A stretch of DNA of 64,000 nt from Peromyscus leucopus (Eukaryota; Chordata; Mammalia; Rodentia; Cricetidae): positions 83,725,735 to 83,789,734 of the forward strand of contig NC_051066.1 of the NCBI RefSeq assembly GCF_004664715.2, written 5' to 3'. The position numbers were made by a program, and so were the translations under genes. Numbering within the stretch: the first letter of the stretch is position 1; each line of letters opens with the position of its first letter. Positions 9,906 through 22,299 of the stretch are shown piece after piece. The notes under the pieces are model-generated. The model made no database searches. It was not told where the DNA came from and was given only the letters and a program-made list of their open reading frames with translations.

Positions 9906-11280
9906 CTATTAGCTACTTGGCCCCTGAACATGCAAGCAGATTCAAATGCTGCATCAAGAATTATCAAAGCACTATAGTGTTGTGTTTGGGATTTAAACTA
10001 AAGAATCAGGCCTATGTAGGTTTGAATTGTTACCATTACCAGCTAACAAAATGAGTTATTTAATTTCCATTATTCTTAATTCTTTCACTGGTAAAATGCT
10101 GAAAATGTTTATCTAAATGATTTTTAAGTAGATAAAACTAGATTATGTTTAATGCAATGCCCATTGTTTCCTCACCTAGAAATAGAAGTAGTATTTAAGA
10201 CATCTTTAATTAATATTTACATTCATTAATGATAGTTTCCTCTCAGGGGAAAGATAAAACTTTATTTATAATCCAGTGAAAATAGGGCTAGTCACATGAC
10301 TGACTTTGTCCCATTAAGTGTATGTATAAATGAAATGTGTTATTTCTATGTGAGTTTTTAAAGCCCATTTATACTTTTGGTCTCCTCAATTTATGTTGAC
10401 TCAAATTCTATTCTATCAAATATATGGGGCCTAGAAAGAAGTCAGAATGATGTGGAGGAGGACCCCTTGTTGACTTATGGTAGACAGAGACAATGAATAA
10501 ATCTTTTCTGCCTAACCATTGAGATTTCAGAGTAGCTTCATACCCATATATAATTAACAAGATATCTGAATTAATACTGTAGTTGTAGTTACTGTTTTAT
10601 TATTATATTATTAATTATTCAAAATGATTGCAATTGTCAAATTTCTCTTTATTTTCATAGCTCATGACAAAAGCATCAGAAGACACCCCCCCCCAAAAAA
10701 AAAATCAGGAAACTGTAACTTTGTTCTTTGAGCTCAGATCTCCTCCTTCTTCCACAGTCCATCATGGCTCTGAGTGAATCTTTTTAGTATCTACATCTCA
10801 AAATCTCCAATATCCCAGTGATCACAAGCTTTGAAAAAGGAAATACAAACCAATCCTCTTCCCACTGATATTGCTTCTTCCTGTTGTAAAAGGAACCACA
10901 ATTTTATTCACATTTTTAAAGATGTACAAAGAAAATGCTAGTTATTTGTACTTTTAATGTTTTTCTCAAAACACTGAACTAATTGTACTGTAAGGGGGGG
11001 AAAAGTCAACATTAGTTGAACTGAAAAAATTTAGTCTGATTCAGTGATGTAAACATGACGCTGGGAACTAGAACCTGAAAGTCTACCATTTCTTTTTGAA
11101 AATAGTTTTGTTTTTCAGCAGTCACGCTCATTTGTTTCCATACCTTCATAGTTGCTTTTATTTTACAAGTATGGTGTTGAATGGGTCTAAGAAGATTCAT
11201 GCAGTTCACAGAGCCTAAAATACTTGGTACCTAGTTCTGTGTACAGATGTATGTATGTGGGGGGGGGGGGCTATAGCACT
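9906..11280. other. Mostly unique sequence with one MIR
   Basis: Besides the MIR at 9998-10110 I see only homopolymer runs (C10 and A10 near 10687, G7 at 10993, G10 at 11260). Confidence 0.4.
9998..10110 (+). repeat. MIR-like SINE relic
   Basis: 'aatcaggcctatgtaggtttgaattg', 'taccagctaacaaaatgagttatttaatttcc' and 'cactggtaaaatgctgaaa' keep the MIR order (tgggttcgaatcc, ttactagctgtgtgacc, tctgtaaaatgg). Confidence 0.5.
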
Positions 11281-11351
11281 GCCAAGGTCAAACCCAGAAC
11301 TTGGTGCAAACAAAACAATTTCTCTGTCACTGAGCTGGATGCCTAGATTCT
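11281..11351 (-). repeat. ID SINE relic
   Basis: 'caaggtcaaacccagaacttggtgcaaac..tctgtcactgagct' is the reverse of the tRNA-Ala-derived ID element with its box B (ggttcgatcc-like) region. It is a SINE, not a tRNA gene. Confidence 0.6.
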
Positions 11352-11455
11352 TATCTTTTATAAAAAAAAAAAAAATTCTTTGAGATTCTCTCTTTTCATT
11401 TAACACAATGTCACCCTTTCTTGCTGTTGATGCACTTGTTGCTAGTCGGATTTTT

Positions 11456-11462
<7 letters not shown>

Positions 11463-11510
<48 letters not shown>
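11463..11510. repeat. (GT)24 microsatellite
   Basis: Uninterrupted GT dinucleotides, about 48 bp. Potential Z-DNA former. Confidence 0.98.
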
Positions 11511-11511
<1 letters not shown>

Positions 11512-11539
11512 ATGCTCGAGTGCTCAGTATGCACACAAA

Positions 11540-11660
11540 TGCTTTGTGACAGAATCTTTCTATGCAGCCCAAGCCAGCCTTGAAAACTCACAACCCATGG
11601 CCTCTGTCTTCAGATGCTTGGATTACGAGCATGCAGCATTAAACCTGGCTAAGCATTTGC
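11540..11660 (-). repeat. Old B1/7SL-like SINE, antisense
   Basis: 'gacagaatctttctatgcagccc', 'gccagccttgaaaactcac' and 'gatgcttggattacgagcatgc' keep the reversed B1 order with high divergence, like a proto-B1. Confidence 0.6.
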
Positions 11661-12263
11661 TACCCGCCTTTAAAGTGTATGTTATTTCTGTGACTGTGAC
11701 TTCATGGTAAAAGGAGAATGGGATAGAAAGGAGCATTGAGTGCTTGTGGTACCCTCTGAATTCATACAGAGATCTCCTGTATGGTTGCTGGTATGAGTTA
11801 TACACAAAACTGATAAGTATTAGCACAAGATTAGGACTGTTCTAAGTATATTATTAACACTCTGTTATTATCAACATCTGTGCTGAAGTGCAGAGATGCT
11901 GAGACTCATGGTCTGATCTCTTTGTCTAGTCTTGATACAGCCTTTTCCATGATGACTTGACTATAACACTGCAGACTCCACCGAGAGCACATTTCAGTCA
12001 CATACAATCCTCAACTGTAGGACCACTGTTTCTCTATGCTAAGAATTCCCTCTGGAAAACTCTATAGACAAAAATCTCAGATATATTCTACATCCAACAC
12101 ACATTCTCAAACATGTATGCTAAGTTATTTAAAGGACATAAATGCATGTCACAAAGGTCATAATAAGGCTTTACTTCTGCATAATCAAGTGTGATACTAA
12201 GTTTCAAGTGGTATGATGGATCGTAGAGAAATAACCTCCCACACCTCCCAGACTCCTAAGCAA
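11661..12263. other. Unique sequence, possible MIR/L2 relic at 11830-11905
   Basis: 'aggactgttctaagtatattattaacactctgttattatc' resembles the reversed MIR/L2 'gcactgttctaagtgctttac' block. Otherwise nothing recognised. Confidence 0.3.
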
Positions 12264-12317
12264 AATTAAGATTATATGTGTGTGTGTGAGAGAGAGGGGG
12301 GGAGGGAGAGAGAGAGA

Positions 12318-12375
<58 letters not shown>
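12264..12375. repeat. (TG)n-(GA)n compound microsatellite
   Basis: A short TG run leads into a GA/GGGA tract of about 95 bp that is almost pure GA from 12326. The 60-codon frame through it reads R-E repeats and is an artefact. Confidence 0.95.
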
Positions 12376-12378
<3 letters not shown>

Positions 12379-12710
12379 CTGCTTTTCTTTTAAATCCCCT
12401 GATGTTCTGCCTCTTTGTTTCTAAGGGACATTGCCACACACAACTGCCTAGCTACTGATTCCACCACCCCAGTCCTAGAAGATGAGTATTTTCACTTACT
12501 GTGAGTGGAGGATGTCCATTACCAATGTTCTGTAATCAAGCCTACCAGCCCAGCTTCTTAATATATTATCAGAATGGGGAAGTGATGAGAATTTTAATAT
12601 ATTGTGTTTTCTCAGACTTAGACTCCAAGACAACTGTTGCAGCTTTGAGGAACCCCGGTGAAGTTATCAGCACTAAAGTTGTTGATCACAGATTATGCAT
12701 AAAGTCTTTG

Positions 12711-13150
12711 ATGGCTATTCTTGGTTGTCAACTTGACTACATCTGTAATTAACTAAAATAAAAATGGCTGGGCACACCTGTGAGGTATTTTTTTTCTTAA
12801 GACATTTGAAGTGAGAGGACCCATTTCTAATTCTTCTAATTTATCTTTTAAAATGAGAAGATCCACCTTTAATCCAAGCCACCCTTTCTGCTGGCAGTCT
12901 ATAAAAAGGACCCAGAAGAAGGAAGCTTGCTCTCCTGTCTACTTGCTCTCACTAGCACATCCATTCCTTCACTGGCATTAGGGCCTATTTCTTTGGTATT
13001 CTGGTATGTACTGAAGATCAGGTGAGACACCCAGTTTCATGGACTAAACAACTATTTGATCCTTGAAACCTTGTGGTGGGTATTGTCTAAAATTATCATT
13101 AGTGTTTCTCTTTGTGATCATCTTACACTTTCTCCAGATAGAGAACTACT
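12711..13150 (+). mobile_element. Rodent LTR-type interspersed repeat
   Basis: Begins 'tggctattcttggttgtcaacttgac' (read in parts) and carries 'ggctgggcacacctgtgagg', 'agatccacctttaatccaagccac' and 'tctataaaaaggaccc', then 'cactggcattagggcctatttcttt'. I recognise this as a common muroid LTR repeat. The TATA-like 'tataaaaagg' at 12900 is in the position of an LTR promoter. The exact family and 3' boundary are uncertain. Confidence 0.5.
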
Positions 13151-13641
13151 ACAACCTGCTCAGTCTGCATATTGTTTCTTTTATGCATGTTTTGGGGACT
13201 GACCATTTGGTATTGGATAACCAACTGGTGTGCTCTTTCTTGGGGAAGATTACTTCTCCAGCTGTCAGTATCTCCTGGTTGCTTATAGTTCTTTGGCTGA
13301 GGATCTTTTCCCAGTCCATGTTAGCACATCTATTGAAGACCAGAACATTTAAGAACTAGAATAAAAATCTTAAGAAATAAACTACAGAAGAGAGTGAACA
13401 ATATTTCCCAGGGAAGGAAGATTTCAAGTTCAAGGACAGCTTCAGCTACATATCAAGTTGAATGTCAGGCTCTGCTTTATAGCAAGACTCTTAAATAAAA
13501 GCAAAATAAATAAATGTATAACAAAGTAAATTTGGAATAGCAACTAGCAAGTTGATGGTAGTATTAAGAGGCAGAGCCCTTCAGGAAGTGATTGAGACAC
13601 GAGTGCTCTGCTGTTTGAATGGATTAATGCCCTTAGAAATG
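13151..13641. other. Unclassified sequence, possibly continued LTR repeat
   Basis: A 98-codon frame at 13063-13359 overlaps the end of the LTR-like repeat and shows no protein motif. The rest is unassigned. Confidence 0.3.
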
Positions 13642-13651
13642 AGACTTTAAA

Positions 13652-13816
13652 GCCAGGCTGTGGTGGTGGTGCACGCCTTTAATCCCAGCACTTGGGAGGC
13701 AGAGGCAGGTGGATCTCTGTGAGTTGGAGGCCTGGGCTACAGAGTGAGTTCCAGAAAATGGTGCAAAGCTACACAGAGAAACCCTGTCTCGAAAAACAAA
13801 CAAATAAATAAATACA

Positions 13817-13909
<93 letters not shown>
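13652..13909 (+). repeat. B1 SINE with tail evolved into (AAAG)n
   Basis: B1 with a short internal deletion (ggcctgggctacagag). The tail passes from AAAC/AAAT units to about 22 AAAG units at 13818-13909. A 10-bp target duplication, AGACTTTAAA, flanks the whole unit (13642-13651 and 13910-13919), so the microsatellite arose inside the SINE tail. Confidence 0.92.
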
Positions 13910-13912
<3 letters not shown>

Positions 13913-13919
13913 CTTTAAA

Positions 13920-16124
13920 ATGAGTTGGCATCTCTTGCCTTTCTATTGTTTCACCCTATACGGACATAAGTGTTTACAAAACAGCAAGGCGTCACCTTAG
14001 GGACACAGCAATATCTTAACAAACACTGCACTTACACCTTAACCTTGAACTAGGTAGCCTCCTGAACTGCAAGATACAGAATTCTATTGTTTATAAATTA
14101 CTCTTTCTGTAGAAATCTGTTAGAGCTGAAAATGAACTAAGATGCCACTACATCTAAAAAGAATGTAAATCAGAGAACACATATAACCATGTAAAAGGCA
14201 TCTGTATTGATTTTTCATCAAAAAGGGATATGAGAAAGGTTAGAGAGGTTATGTCAGATATGTAGACTGTCCTTTGACCTCTTCTGGTAAGAGAGTACTG
14301 ATTGAAATTAAGCCCCTTTTACCCAACACACATTCTTATAGTACCCACAGGGACTGAGAATTCATGTTTTATGATAAATAATAGAGAACAAACACTAATA
14401 TTTATATACATCTGAAGCCCCCAGGACATTTCCACGAAGTACAAAACTAAAGAACCATAACATTTTACTCTATGGCAATTTGTTCTTTCTCTCACCTCCA
14501 GTTAAGCTCTTTATCATACTGTCTGCAAACTGTTCCCTAGTTGTTAAGTTTTGTCTCCCTTATCCTCAGACTAAGTTAAAATATCCAAGAGCAAAGACTG
14601 AATGAGTGACTCTCCTCTCCCACCTTACCCTCTACGCCCACATGAATGCAGGACACAAAATCAATTCTTATGACGCTTCTGTGATTCCCTTGTCAGCTAC
14701 AGAGAAAGACTTTCACTCAAGGGAGAGAGAAGATAGTCAAGAAAGTAACTGGCAGAGAAACATTGGGATGTCTTGCAATTTTAATCATATGCCACACATT
14801 CTTGAAAGATCTAGGCTTTGGCAGCTTAGAATATACATATTAAAACCAAATTCAATGTCATGTAGAGAATCAGAAAACCAGCTAAGCTTCAGTTTCAAAT
14901 CTTACTCTGTCACTCATTGGCACAGATGGACTATATTGGTTTTTCTTTAATACTGTTTCACTGTAGAAACTATTAACCCAGGAAAGAAAGAACCAAGAAC
15001 CACAGGGGTCCAACAGAGCACTGACAGGTGCCCACAAAGCTCCCTGATGGCCACAAAGGGCAGCAGAAACCACAACCCCTGTCTTTATTAAACTTTAAGG
15101 TTTTGAGGTGGTTCAAATAGCCTGCAGTATGCTCACCTCTGTCTTCACCTCTGTCTTTCACTCCCCATTTTGTGTGGTGCATTATCAAGAGTCTATTTGT
15201 GCCTGACTCAAGAATTATGTCACACGACTAGATAGCATTAATAAAATGACTAAATCCAACCCGAAGCATTCAGAATGTCTGAGGAATTCAACCAGCCATA
15301 TAAGGAAAGAAGAGTCCAAAGGGGAAATGGTATTTGTATCTGGGCTCATTTTTCAAAATGAACCTTTTTATCCCTAGATATATTGTTCCTTTCTCTAAAC
15401 TTTCCAGAATAGCCTCTTCCCTCAGCCTTGACTGTGCCTGCTTTTTCCTTTAACTGGAAACTGAGGAGATTTTTGTTTGAGGGCTCCACTTGGCTTTCAG
15501 GAAGACAGCTTGTTTGGGTTTAAATGCTGTTAGAAAAGACTATGGATATTTTAGCTTCTCTCCTACATCTCCTTTTTTCCCAGGGGCTTTTTTTTTTAAT
15601 GTCTGAAATCCTTGAGTTATAGGAATAACTATAACACACAAGCAAATGTAAATCCTCAAGCCCTGACTTGGCAGAAGATGCGTGTTATAATCTTCACAAT
15701 TAGATGGAACAAGCCAAGAATGAAGTGAGGAAGGGGCTGAGCCAGTCCTAGACACACCATTACCAGCAGACTCAGAAGCTACCTTAGGAGATATCACACA
15801 AATGAGAGGCATCAGCAAACATCAGCTACTGAAGAGTAACCCGAATCAATCCTCTTCTTCCTTTTCTCCATAGCCATCCTCCAGCCCTGTCCCAGAACTT
15901 CAAACCCACCAAAAGAGTCTCATGTATTTTTTAGAACTGTGTCTTTTACACCAATTCCTCATACCTCTCTCAAAGCCATAGCACAGGTCACCATATTGCT
16001 TTGCTGTCTAAGGTTACTCCCTTCTACCAGCCTATCTTTGTGAGGAGGGGACCATATCATCACTCCGAATCTGTAGAAGCTGGTGCTACAATGGTATTAT
16101 ATACTTTCTGTTTCTCTAAAAAAA
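13920..16124. other. 2.2 kb of unique non-coding sequence
   Basis: No transposon or exon recognised. A 114-codon frame at 14606-14950 and a 92-codon frame at 15540-15818 have no recognisable motifs and no splice-site context I would trust. Confidence 0.4.
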
Positions 16125-16465
16125 GTGCTTGAGACTGGGTAATTTTTAAATAAAAGGGTTTTTTTATCTCACATCTTTTGGATGTTAAAAGACATGTGCT
16201 GCCATTGGCTCATGAAAAGGACTTCATTGTACATGGCATAGCAGAAATGTACATCATGTTGACACAGGATACCAGACTAAATATAAGGTCCTGGGAGGAC
16301 TCTAGATACATATTAATACCTTCTGATGACAGTCCTAATGACCTAAGGGCCTCAATGAGACCTACCTCTTAATGGTCCTGCCATCCTTAATGTCTTCACA
16401 CTTGGGACCAAGTTCTGAACACTTGAACCTTTAGGGCATACACTCAGATTACAGCAATAATTGAC
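16125..16465 (-). mobile_element. Ancient mammalian MaLR LTR (MST/MLT type), antisense
   Basis: 'gagactgggtaatttttaaataaaagg', 'tctcacatcttttgg' and the end 'gacctacctcttaatgg..cttgggaccaagttctgaacacttg' follow the reversed MST/MLT1 LTR order. Diverged, consistent with pre-rodent age. Confidence 0.55.
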
Positions 16466-16489
16466 ATGTAGCAAAATCACAGAAAAGTT

Positions 16490-16770
16490 TTGGTGAATGA
16501 ATTCATGACAACAATCAATATTTATTCAGCACATATGTGTCAGGTACAATAAGTGTTTTATAACATTAGTTCATTTAGTCTCTATCAAATCCCATTTGGA
16601 AAACCATTGTCTTCCCCATTTCAGAATCTTCTTGTATCAGTTTCCTCACTTCTGAAAGAGGAGTCACAATCATGCCAGTGGAGAAAGGTAAAAGGGATAA
16701 AGTGACTTGCTCAAGCTACACAGATGTGAAGTAGGGTCATTTGATCCTAGAGCCCAAACTTTTACTTCCA
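16490..16770 (-). repeat. MIR/L2-like relic
   Basis: 'caatatttattcagcacatatgtgtcagg' and 'gtgacttgctcaagctacacagatg' match the reversed MIR/L2 order (tatttattgagcacctactatgtgcc .. gacttgcccaaggtcacacag). Confidence 0.55.
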
Positions 16771-17165
16771 AAACTATGCTGAATGAATGACAGGATTCAA
16801 CCCCCTCTGAAATCCAGCTTACTTCTTCCTGGGATAAACACAGAATTTGATATGGTAATACAGATAGTGAGCATGCTGATGAGATATTTCCAACATTCAT
16901 TTGACATCTACAAAAACAGAATTTCATGGCATAGGTAAAATGGAAAACACATTGATCAGTGTATGGTTTTCTTTATGGTTTTTAAGTTGTCATGACAGTA
17001 AGGACTTTTCTTTCTGGGAGAACATTAGTAGGAGCCTGAATGGTATAAGGTTTGAATAGGAAGCTTAGCCTTGCTTCCCAAACCCTCCTCCATGAAGACT
17101 CAACTCATCTCACCAGGCATGTGACGCAGGTTTAGCATTTCTGCTCTAGCCAAAACTTTTTAAAT

Positions 17166-17339
17166 CAGTTGTTCTCAAGCTGGGAGTCTTGACCCATATG
17201 GGTTTCACATATCAGATATCTACCTTATGATTTATAACAGTATCAAAATTACAGTTATGAAGTAGCAACAAAATAATTTAATGGTTGGGAGTTACCACAA
17301 CATGAAGGATCACAGCATCAGGAAGGTTGTGCACAACTG
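17166..17339. mobile_element. URR1-like hAT non-autonomous DNA transposon
   Basis: The ends 'cagttgttctcaa' and (reversed) 'cagttgtgcacaa' form terminal inverted repeats. The 8-bp flanks TTTTAAAT and CTTTAAGT agree at 6 of 8 positions, as expected for a hAT target duplication. The core 'aaaattacagttatgaagtagcaac' and 'atggttgggagttaccacaacatga' is typical of the rodent URR1 family. It has no coding capacity at 174 bp. Confidence 0.75.
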
Positions 17340-17419
17340 CTTTAAGTAAAAAAAAATTATAAGCCTAATATTCTAAATAACTTGATAAATGTTATAAGTC
17401 TTGTAAATATCCCAAATTA

Positions 17420-17512
17420 TATGTCCAATGGCACGCAGCTGGCAGATAGCAGAAATCAAGAGTTCTGGCTCTAAGACCAGCATCCTTTCCACTATAATAC
17501 ACCCAGGGAACT
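17420..17512 (-). repeat. MIR-like relic
   Basis: 'gcacgcagctggcagatagcagaaatcaagagttctggctc..tttccactataatac' fits the reversed MIR end (cacacagctagtaagtggcagagc..tttccactacac). Confidence 0.5.
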
Positions 17513-18611
17513 AATTCCAAACCCTAGTTTCATGACACAGAGACTTATCTCACATTGCAAATGACATCCCTAAATTCCCAAAGTGAGGGTCCTGTTCTAC
17601 TTTGACTTGTATGCTATATCTGTAGTCTTGGTGATCAGAGAATGGGACAAACTTAATCAAATGATCATAAGATAAAGTCAGGGCTAAGATACTGCAAATC
17701 TAAAAAGGTTAAAGTCTGAAGTAATATTTGATGGTGCAAACTACACCCACACATCCAGATCCTGACCTTGAGCAACTAATCCTTAGAAAATCCACAATCC
17801 ATTAGTCTTACGTAGCTGTGTATGATGGGAACAGCAAGTGAGTCGATGCTTTTTCAAAACAAGGTAATGAAAGCCCAGTGTTTACTGTACTAACATGGGC
17901 TCCTCTCTGTCCATGGAATTTTAATAATAACCAACGTCAATGTTTAATTTAAAGATAGAGCACACTGGTTAAGAAACTGCTAAAAATAATCTGCTTCATA
18001 TTGACGGCTTTGGCTTTGTTGACTCATAAAATGTCAGGGTTGGAGAAAAATAACTAACGGAAGCTTCAGCTGTGATTGTACCTTTAATTATTGATGCTCT
18101 GTTCCTAGTCTTCACACCCAACAGCTAAGATGTGATGGGGCATATTAGAGGCTCTGGATGGACTAAGCATTGGGAAGCTCACTCTTCATGCTGCTTCACA
18201 GAAAACCTCCTCACTGTTGATTCTCTGGTATTCATTTATATCAGGTGCTAAGAAGGAGGAGAGGGATGCCTGTGCATTACCAGATCTGGAAAATAGGGAA
18301 GATTAGGAGGCACAGTGTGCTCAGCACTATACTTATGGAGGAAGCATTCTGGTTAGTTTTTATTGTTCACTTCATACAGACTAGGATTACATGAGAAGAG
18401 GTATACTCAATGGAAAATTTTCCATTCACTACACCTGAGAAGCTCAATGCATGAAATTTTTCATGAATACTTTCCAAAGAGCCCTCACTGACAACAAAGG
18501 CTTCAGAATCAGAAGATTCAAGAGGTCTCACTGTTGAGGTGATTAAAAATTAGACAAACTGAGTGTTGGCTTTGTCAACTATGTGTATCCGCACTACTCA
18601 AGCACATAGTG
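17513..18611. other. Unique non-coding sequence
   Basis: No repeat or exon recognised over about 1.1 kb. Confidence 0.4.
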
Positions 18612-19005
18612 TGTGTGATGGTTAGTGGTGTTAACTTGAGGAAATTTAGAATCACTTGGGAGACAGACTTCTGGCATATCTATGAAAGATTATCTTATCA
18701 TCTAGCTTTATTTCATAGCTCAGACCAAGTCTACCTGCCTACTGATGGTGGGACCTAGCCCTCAGAATACTGGACCTTCCCATATTAATCACTGGGCCCT
18801 TCCACATCAATCATCAGTCAAGATGATCACTCACAAACATGATCACTGGCCAAACTGAGCTGGGGAATTCGTCCGTTGAGTTTCACCCTTCCCAGGTGAT
18901 CCTAGGCTGTATCAAGTGGACAATAAAAATTAACCAGAATGCATCCTTAAGTTGCTTTTGTCAGACTATTTTGTCACAACGACAAGAAAAGAAACTCAGG
19001 CAGTA
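18612..19005 (+). mobile_element. Rodent LTR-type repeat, degenerate
   Basis: Starts 'gtgtgatggttagtggtgttaacttga' (read in parts), has 'tagaatcacttgggagacagac', and ends with the polyadenylation-like 'caataaaaattaacc', 'ccttaagttgcttttgtcagactattttgtcaca' and 'aagaaaagaaactcag'. That beginning and end belong to a common rodent LTR-like repeat. The middle is decayed. Confidence 0.5.
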
Positions 19006-19976
19006 TTCCCACCTCACTCTGTATCTGGGGAACCTGTAAGTCCTTCCTAGTCTTTGTCTGCTATTTCCTGAAGCCTGACATCATTGCTTGGTGTTTAACA
19101 TACATTAAGTTCTACACTCACATATGGCTCTCCCACTTTTGTCCTTTCCCCTAGACAATGCCAGTCAACTCCATGGATCCTGTACTTGTTCTCATAAAGA
19201 GAAAAACTAGAATTGGTTTCTGAAAATTCACAAATGGAGACATGACACAGGCTTTCCAGGAGGTATCAATGTGTAGGTGAATCATGCATTGCTCACGACA
19301 ATGGGAATAAGTCAGCATTCAAGGTTAGATTTTTCTTTTTGTCTCCAGTTCCTTTTTCTAAAATTTATCAATTTCTGACATTTGCACACAGCAAGAACGC
19401 AAAGTCAAAGGAAACCTATGCCCTCACCACCCCCTACAGGATCTGATTCAATGGCTTTCAGCTTTGAGGTACAGCAGGCAGACAGTGCCTTTGGATGTCT
19501 CAGCAGCAGAGAGAGAAACACCTGCTACAATATGTACCTCTCAACTCTGCTGGCCTAATAACCCAGCCCAGACCCACCAGAGGGTGGGAAGGCAACACAA
19601 GCTGCTTCATTGTGCTTCTGTAAGACCAGAATGGAGAGGGAAGTTCTCATGAACAAAGCTCAGGCCAGCCCCAGAAATATTTCCATGTAAGACCAGTGTC
19701 AGCCTCATGTGGAATTGCTTCTCTCAGTGCAGGAAAGTTCCTTGTGAATCAGCCACAGTTTGTGTTCGATATATTTGTTACATTTGTCATCCTCTCAATC
19801 AACTGTTCTGACAGCTTATTTGTGTTAGACTCCTTGAGCCCTGCACCTTGTGGAGCAAAAGGTCAAGAATATTACTGGTTAATCACAGTGCCAGGTGCTA
19901 AGCCCTACATGAACACAGAAGAAAGAAATTTAGGCAGATGGAGGAGGAAGAAAGTTCCAGATAGGATTATAAAATT
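19006..19976. other. Unique non-coding sequence
   Basis: No repeat recognised. The 145-codon frame that begins at 19696 depends for a third of its length on the triplet tract and is not treated as a gene. Confidence 0.4.
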
Positions 19977-20025
<49 letters not shown>

Positions 20026-20130
20026 AGAAGAAGAAGAAGAAGAAGAAGAAGAAGAAAAGAAGAAGAAGAAGAAGAAGAAGAAGAAGAAGAAGAAGAAGAA
20101 GAAGAAGAAGAAGAAGAAGAAGAAGAAGAG
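19977..20130. repeat. (CAG)15-(AAG)36 compound trinucleotide repeat
   Basis: Fifteen pure CAG units (19977-20021) pass directly into about 109 bp of AAG units with a single interruption (one extra A-rich unit near 20055). CAG tracts form hairpins. AAG/GAA tracts are homopurine and can form triplexes. Confidence 0.98.
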
Positions 20131-22299
20131 TGATGGAAACTGTTTAAATATATTTATATTTGAATTTCAAGACCACAAAAAATAGGGGCTTGTTTGGTTG
20201 TTGTTGTTTTGCTTTGTTTTGTTTTGTTTATGCATACACATTTTGGGTCAAAATGAAACATATTTACTGTGTATATGAAATTTCAGTTGAACTGGAGTCC
20301 TTTATACCTCATAATCTTGATAGTCATCTTCTCAGAGGTGGTCATCAGACAAAGTCTGATTTGGGTAAAAGGTGATGTACTCAAAGGCTTAGTTTCTTTA
20401 AAAATTACTAATTTTTTAGATTTAGAGTTGCCTCATGTCTGTACACAGAGCTTGCCAATCAGATTGACTCTTCCATAGTCCAAACAGCCTAAATCCAATT
20501 CCTCTTTATCAAAAAAGCCAACAGTACAGATGAATTAGCCTCACCATGGTCTCTGCCCAGACATGCATTTGTTAAGACCAGTATAAGAACTGTAGGATAT
20601 GTGAATTCATGGTGGCCTTCCTATTACCAAAATTTCTCCTTTCATCCATGTGCCTAGCTAAGTCCTACTTCTAAGAACCAGTTCAAAGCAGTCACTTATA
20701 AACATCAAATGCTTAATTCAACAACATGAAGAAATAGTGCAAAGGAAAGAAGCTATGACTTGGCTTTGCCTTCCTAACACCATCTTCCATTCTCAGGCTC
20801 TTGTTTTATTTACTGGTAAAAACCAGATGATCTGTCTCTCCTTTTAAGGCAAGTCTGAATTCTTCTGCCTGTGTGTATATTCAGAGCTGCCCTATATATT
20901 AAAAAAAAAAATTCATAAAGCCCTTCTATTTCTCTTTTAGGGAGGCAAAGATTTAATATGTAAAGATAATATTGAGCAATAACTCATTGGGAAATTACTT
21001 TTGCTAAATTTAGACAGTGTTTTTGTTTCGTAATTCAACACAAATCCTTTCAAATTTTTAATCCTAGGACCAGTTTCAAATCCTCAGAGCTTCTCTATCT
21101 TTATACAATACCACAAATAATAAGCCAAACCTTTTTGACAACAAAAAAAGGAAAATAAAAATGTCTATCTAGGATCATCTTGGATATGAATGCTACCTTT
21201 TGGCTTAGCTTTTAAAAAATGTGATTATATATTTCCAACAAATAAGAAAAGAGTTTGTTTTTCTACTTTAATTTTCTCCAACATTTTTAACATGCATGAT
21301 CAATGGGCAAATTATGGCTAAGTATTTTCTTCCCGAATGAGTTTAATCAAATTAATGATGTTAGACCCCAACTGTACATGAAGAATCTGCTGGGGAACTT
21401 TTAACATGACCCAATCCTGGGTCTTGACCTAAAGAAATTAAATCAAAACCCTAAGGGATGTAATCCTGACTTGTAATGACTTATAAGCGAATCTAATTGG
21501 TAGGTTGCCAGAACTGAGGCATACTGAATTCAGTCACCAAACTGGTTTCCATGGCATCACATCTTTATATCGTCCTTGCAAGATACGTGAAGCCAACAAT
21601 AGGTCACACAGTCTCAGAGTGTTACAAAGAGATGGATTTAAGGAGAAACATTAACGTAGAGAAGACTAAGAGGGTCTAAGGTCACAGGAAACATTTCGTT
21701 TCCATAATAGTTGAGAGTGCCTGAGGGTTTGTTGACTTGCTTCCTGGGGTTTAAGTACAGACTATTTCTAAAACCACCATACCTAGCAACACCATGTGAG
21801 GAAGTAAAAGAGAAAGCTGAGCTTTCTCCATGTGGACCAGACTGCAGGCCCCTTTCACAAAGGGTTCTCAACCATGACATTTCAGCTGTTGCAGATATAA
21901 CTGCTGCTCAGTGAAACCAACCTTCTTTGCTCTTTATCTATTGCAACCTTTCTTCTACCCGCTGTTTGTCTCCCTTCTCCTAGTCTTCCTAGGATTGAGC
22001 GACAATCATGTGTTTGTTTCCTAGGTGCCTCTTACTGAATCTGAGGGACAGGGTGGGACTTAGGCACAGGTACTAACAAGGACCATAATCTCTTACATAT
22101 CCCACAGATCTTACACTGGTCTTCCCAGGTGCCTGATCTGGGCAGAGACATGGAGGCACCAGTATCAAAGGTCACTTTTTTCTCTTCTTATGACTTTACC
22201 CTGGAGCTATCTGTAGCTAACTGATAGAGCTGGGGGTTCTCTTCATTTTCTTGTCTTTTTCCAGTCCTCACTACAATTACTTGCAGATTTCCAACTGAA
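20131..22299. other. 2.2 kb of unique non-coding sequence
   Basis: Only short simple tracts (TTTTG near 20205, A10 near 20902). No exon recognised. Two facing frames of 80 and 67 codons near 21640-21914 have no motif. Confidence 0.4.

Noticed and set aside
11281..11351. tRNA gene (and likewise 37192-37275)
   Set aside because: tRNA-like promoter boxes are present, but the cloverleaf is not kept and the sequences fit ID SINEs.
19696..20133. 145-codon open frame ending in Ser, Arg and Glu runs
   Set aside because: About a third of the frame is translation of the CAG/AAG repeat. The N-terminal part has no recognised domain and no exon signals I trust.
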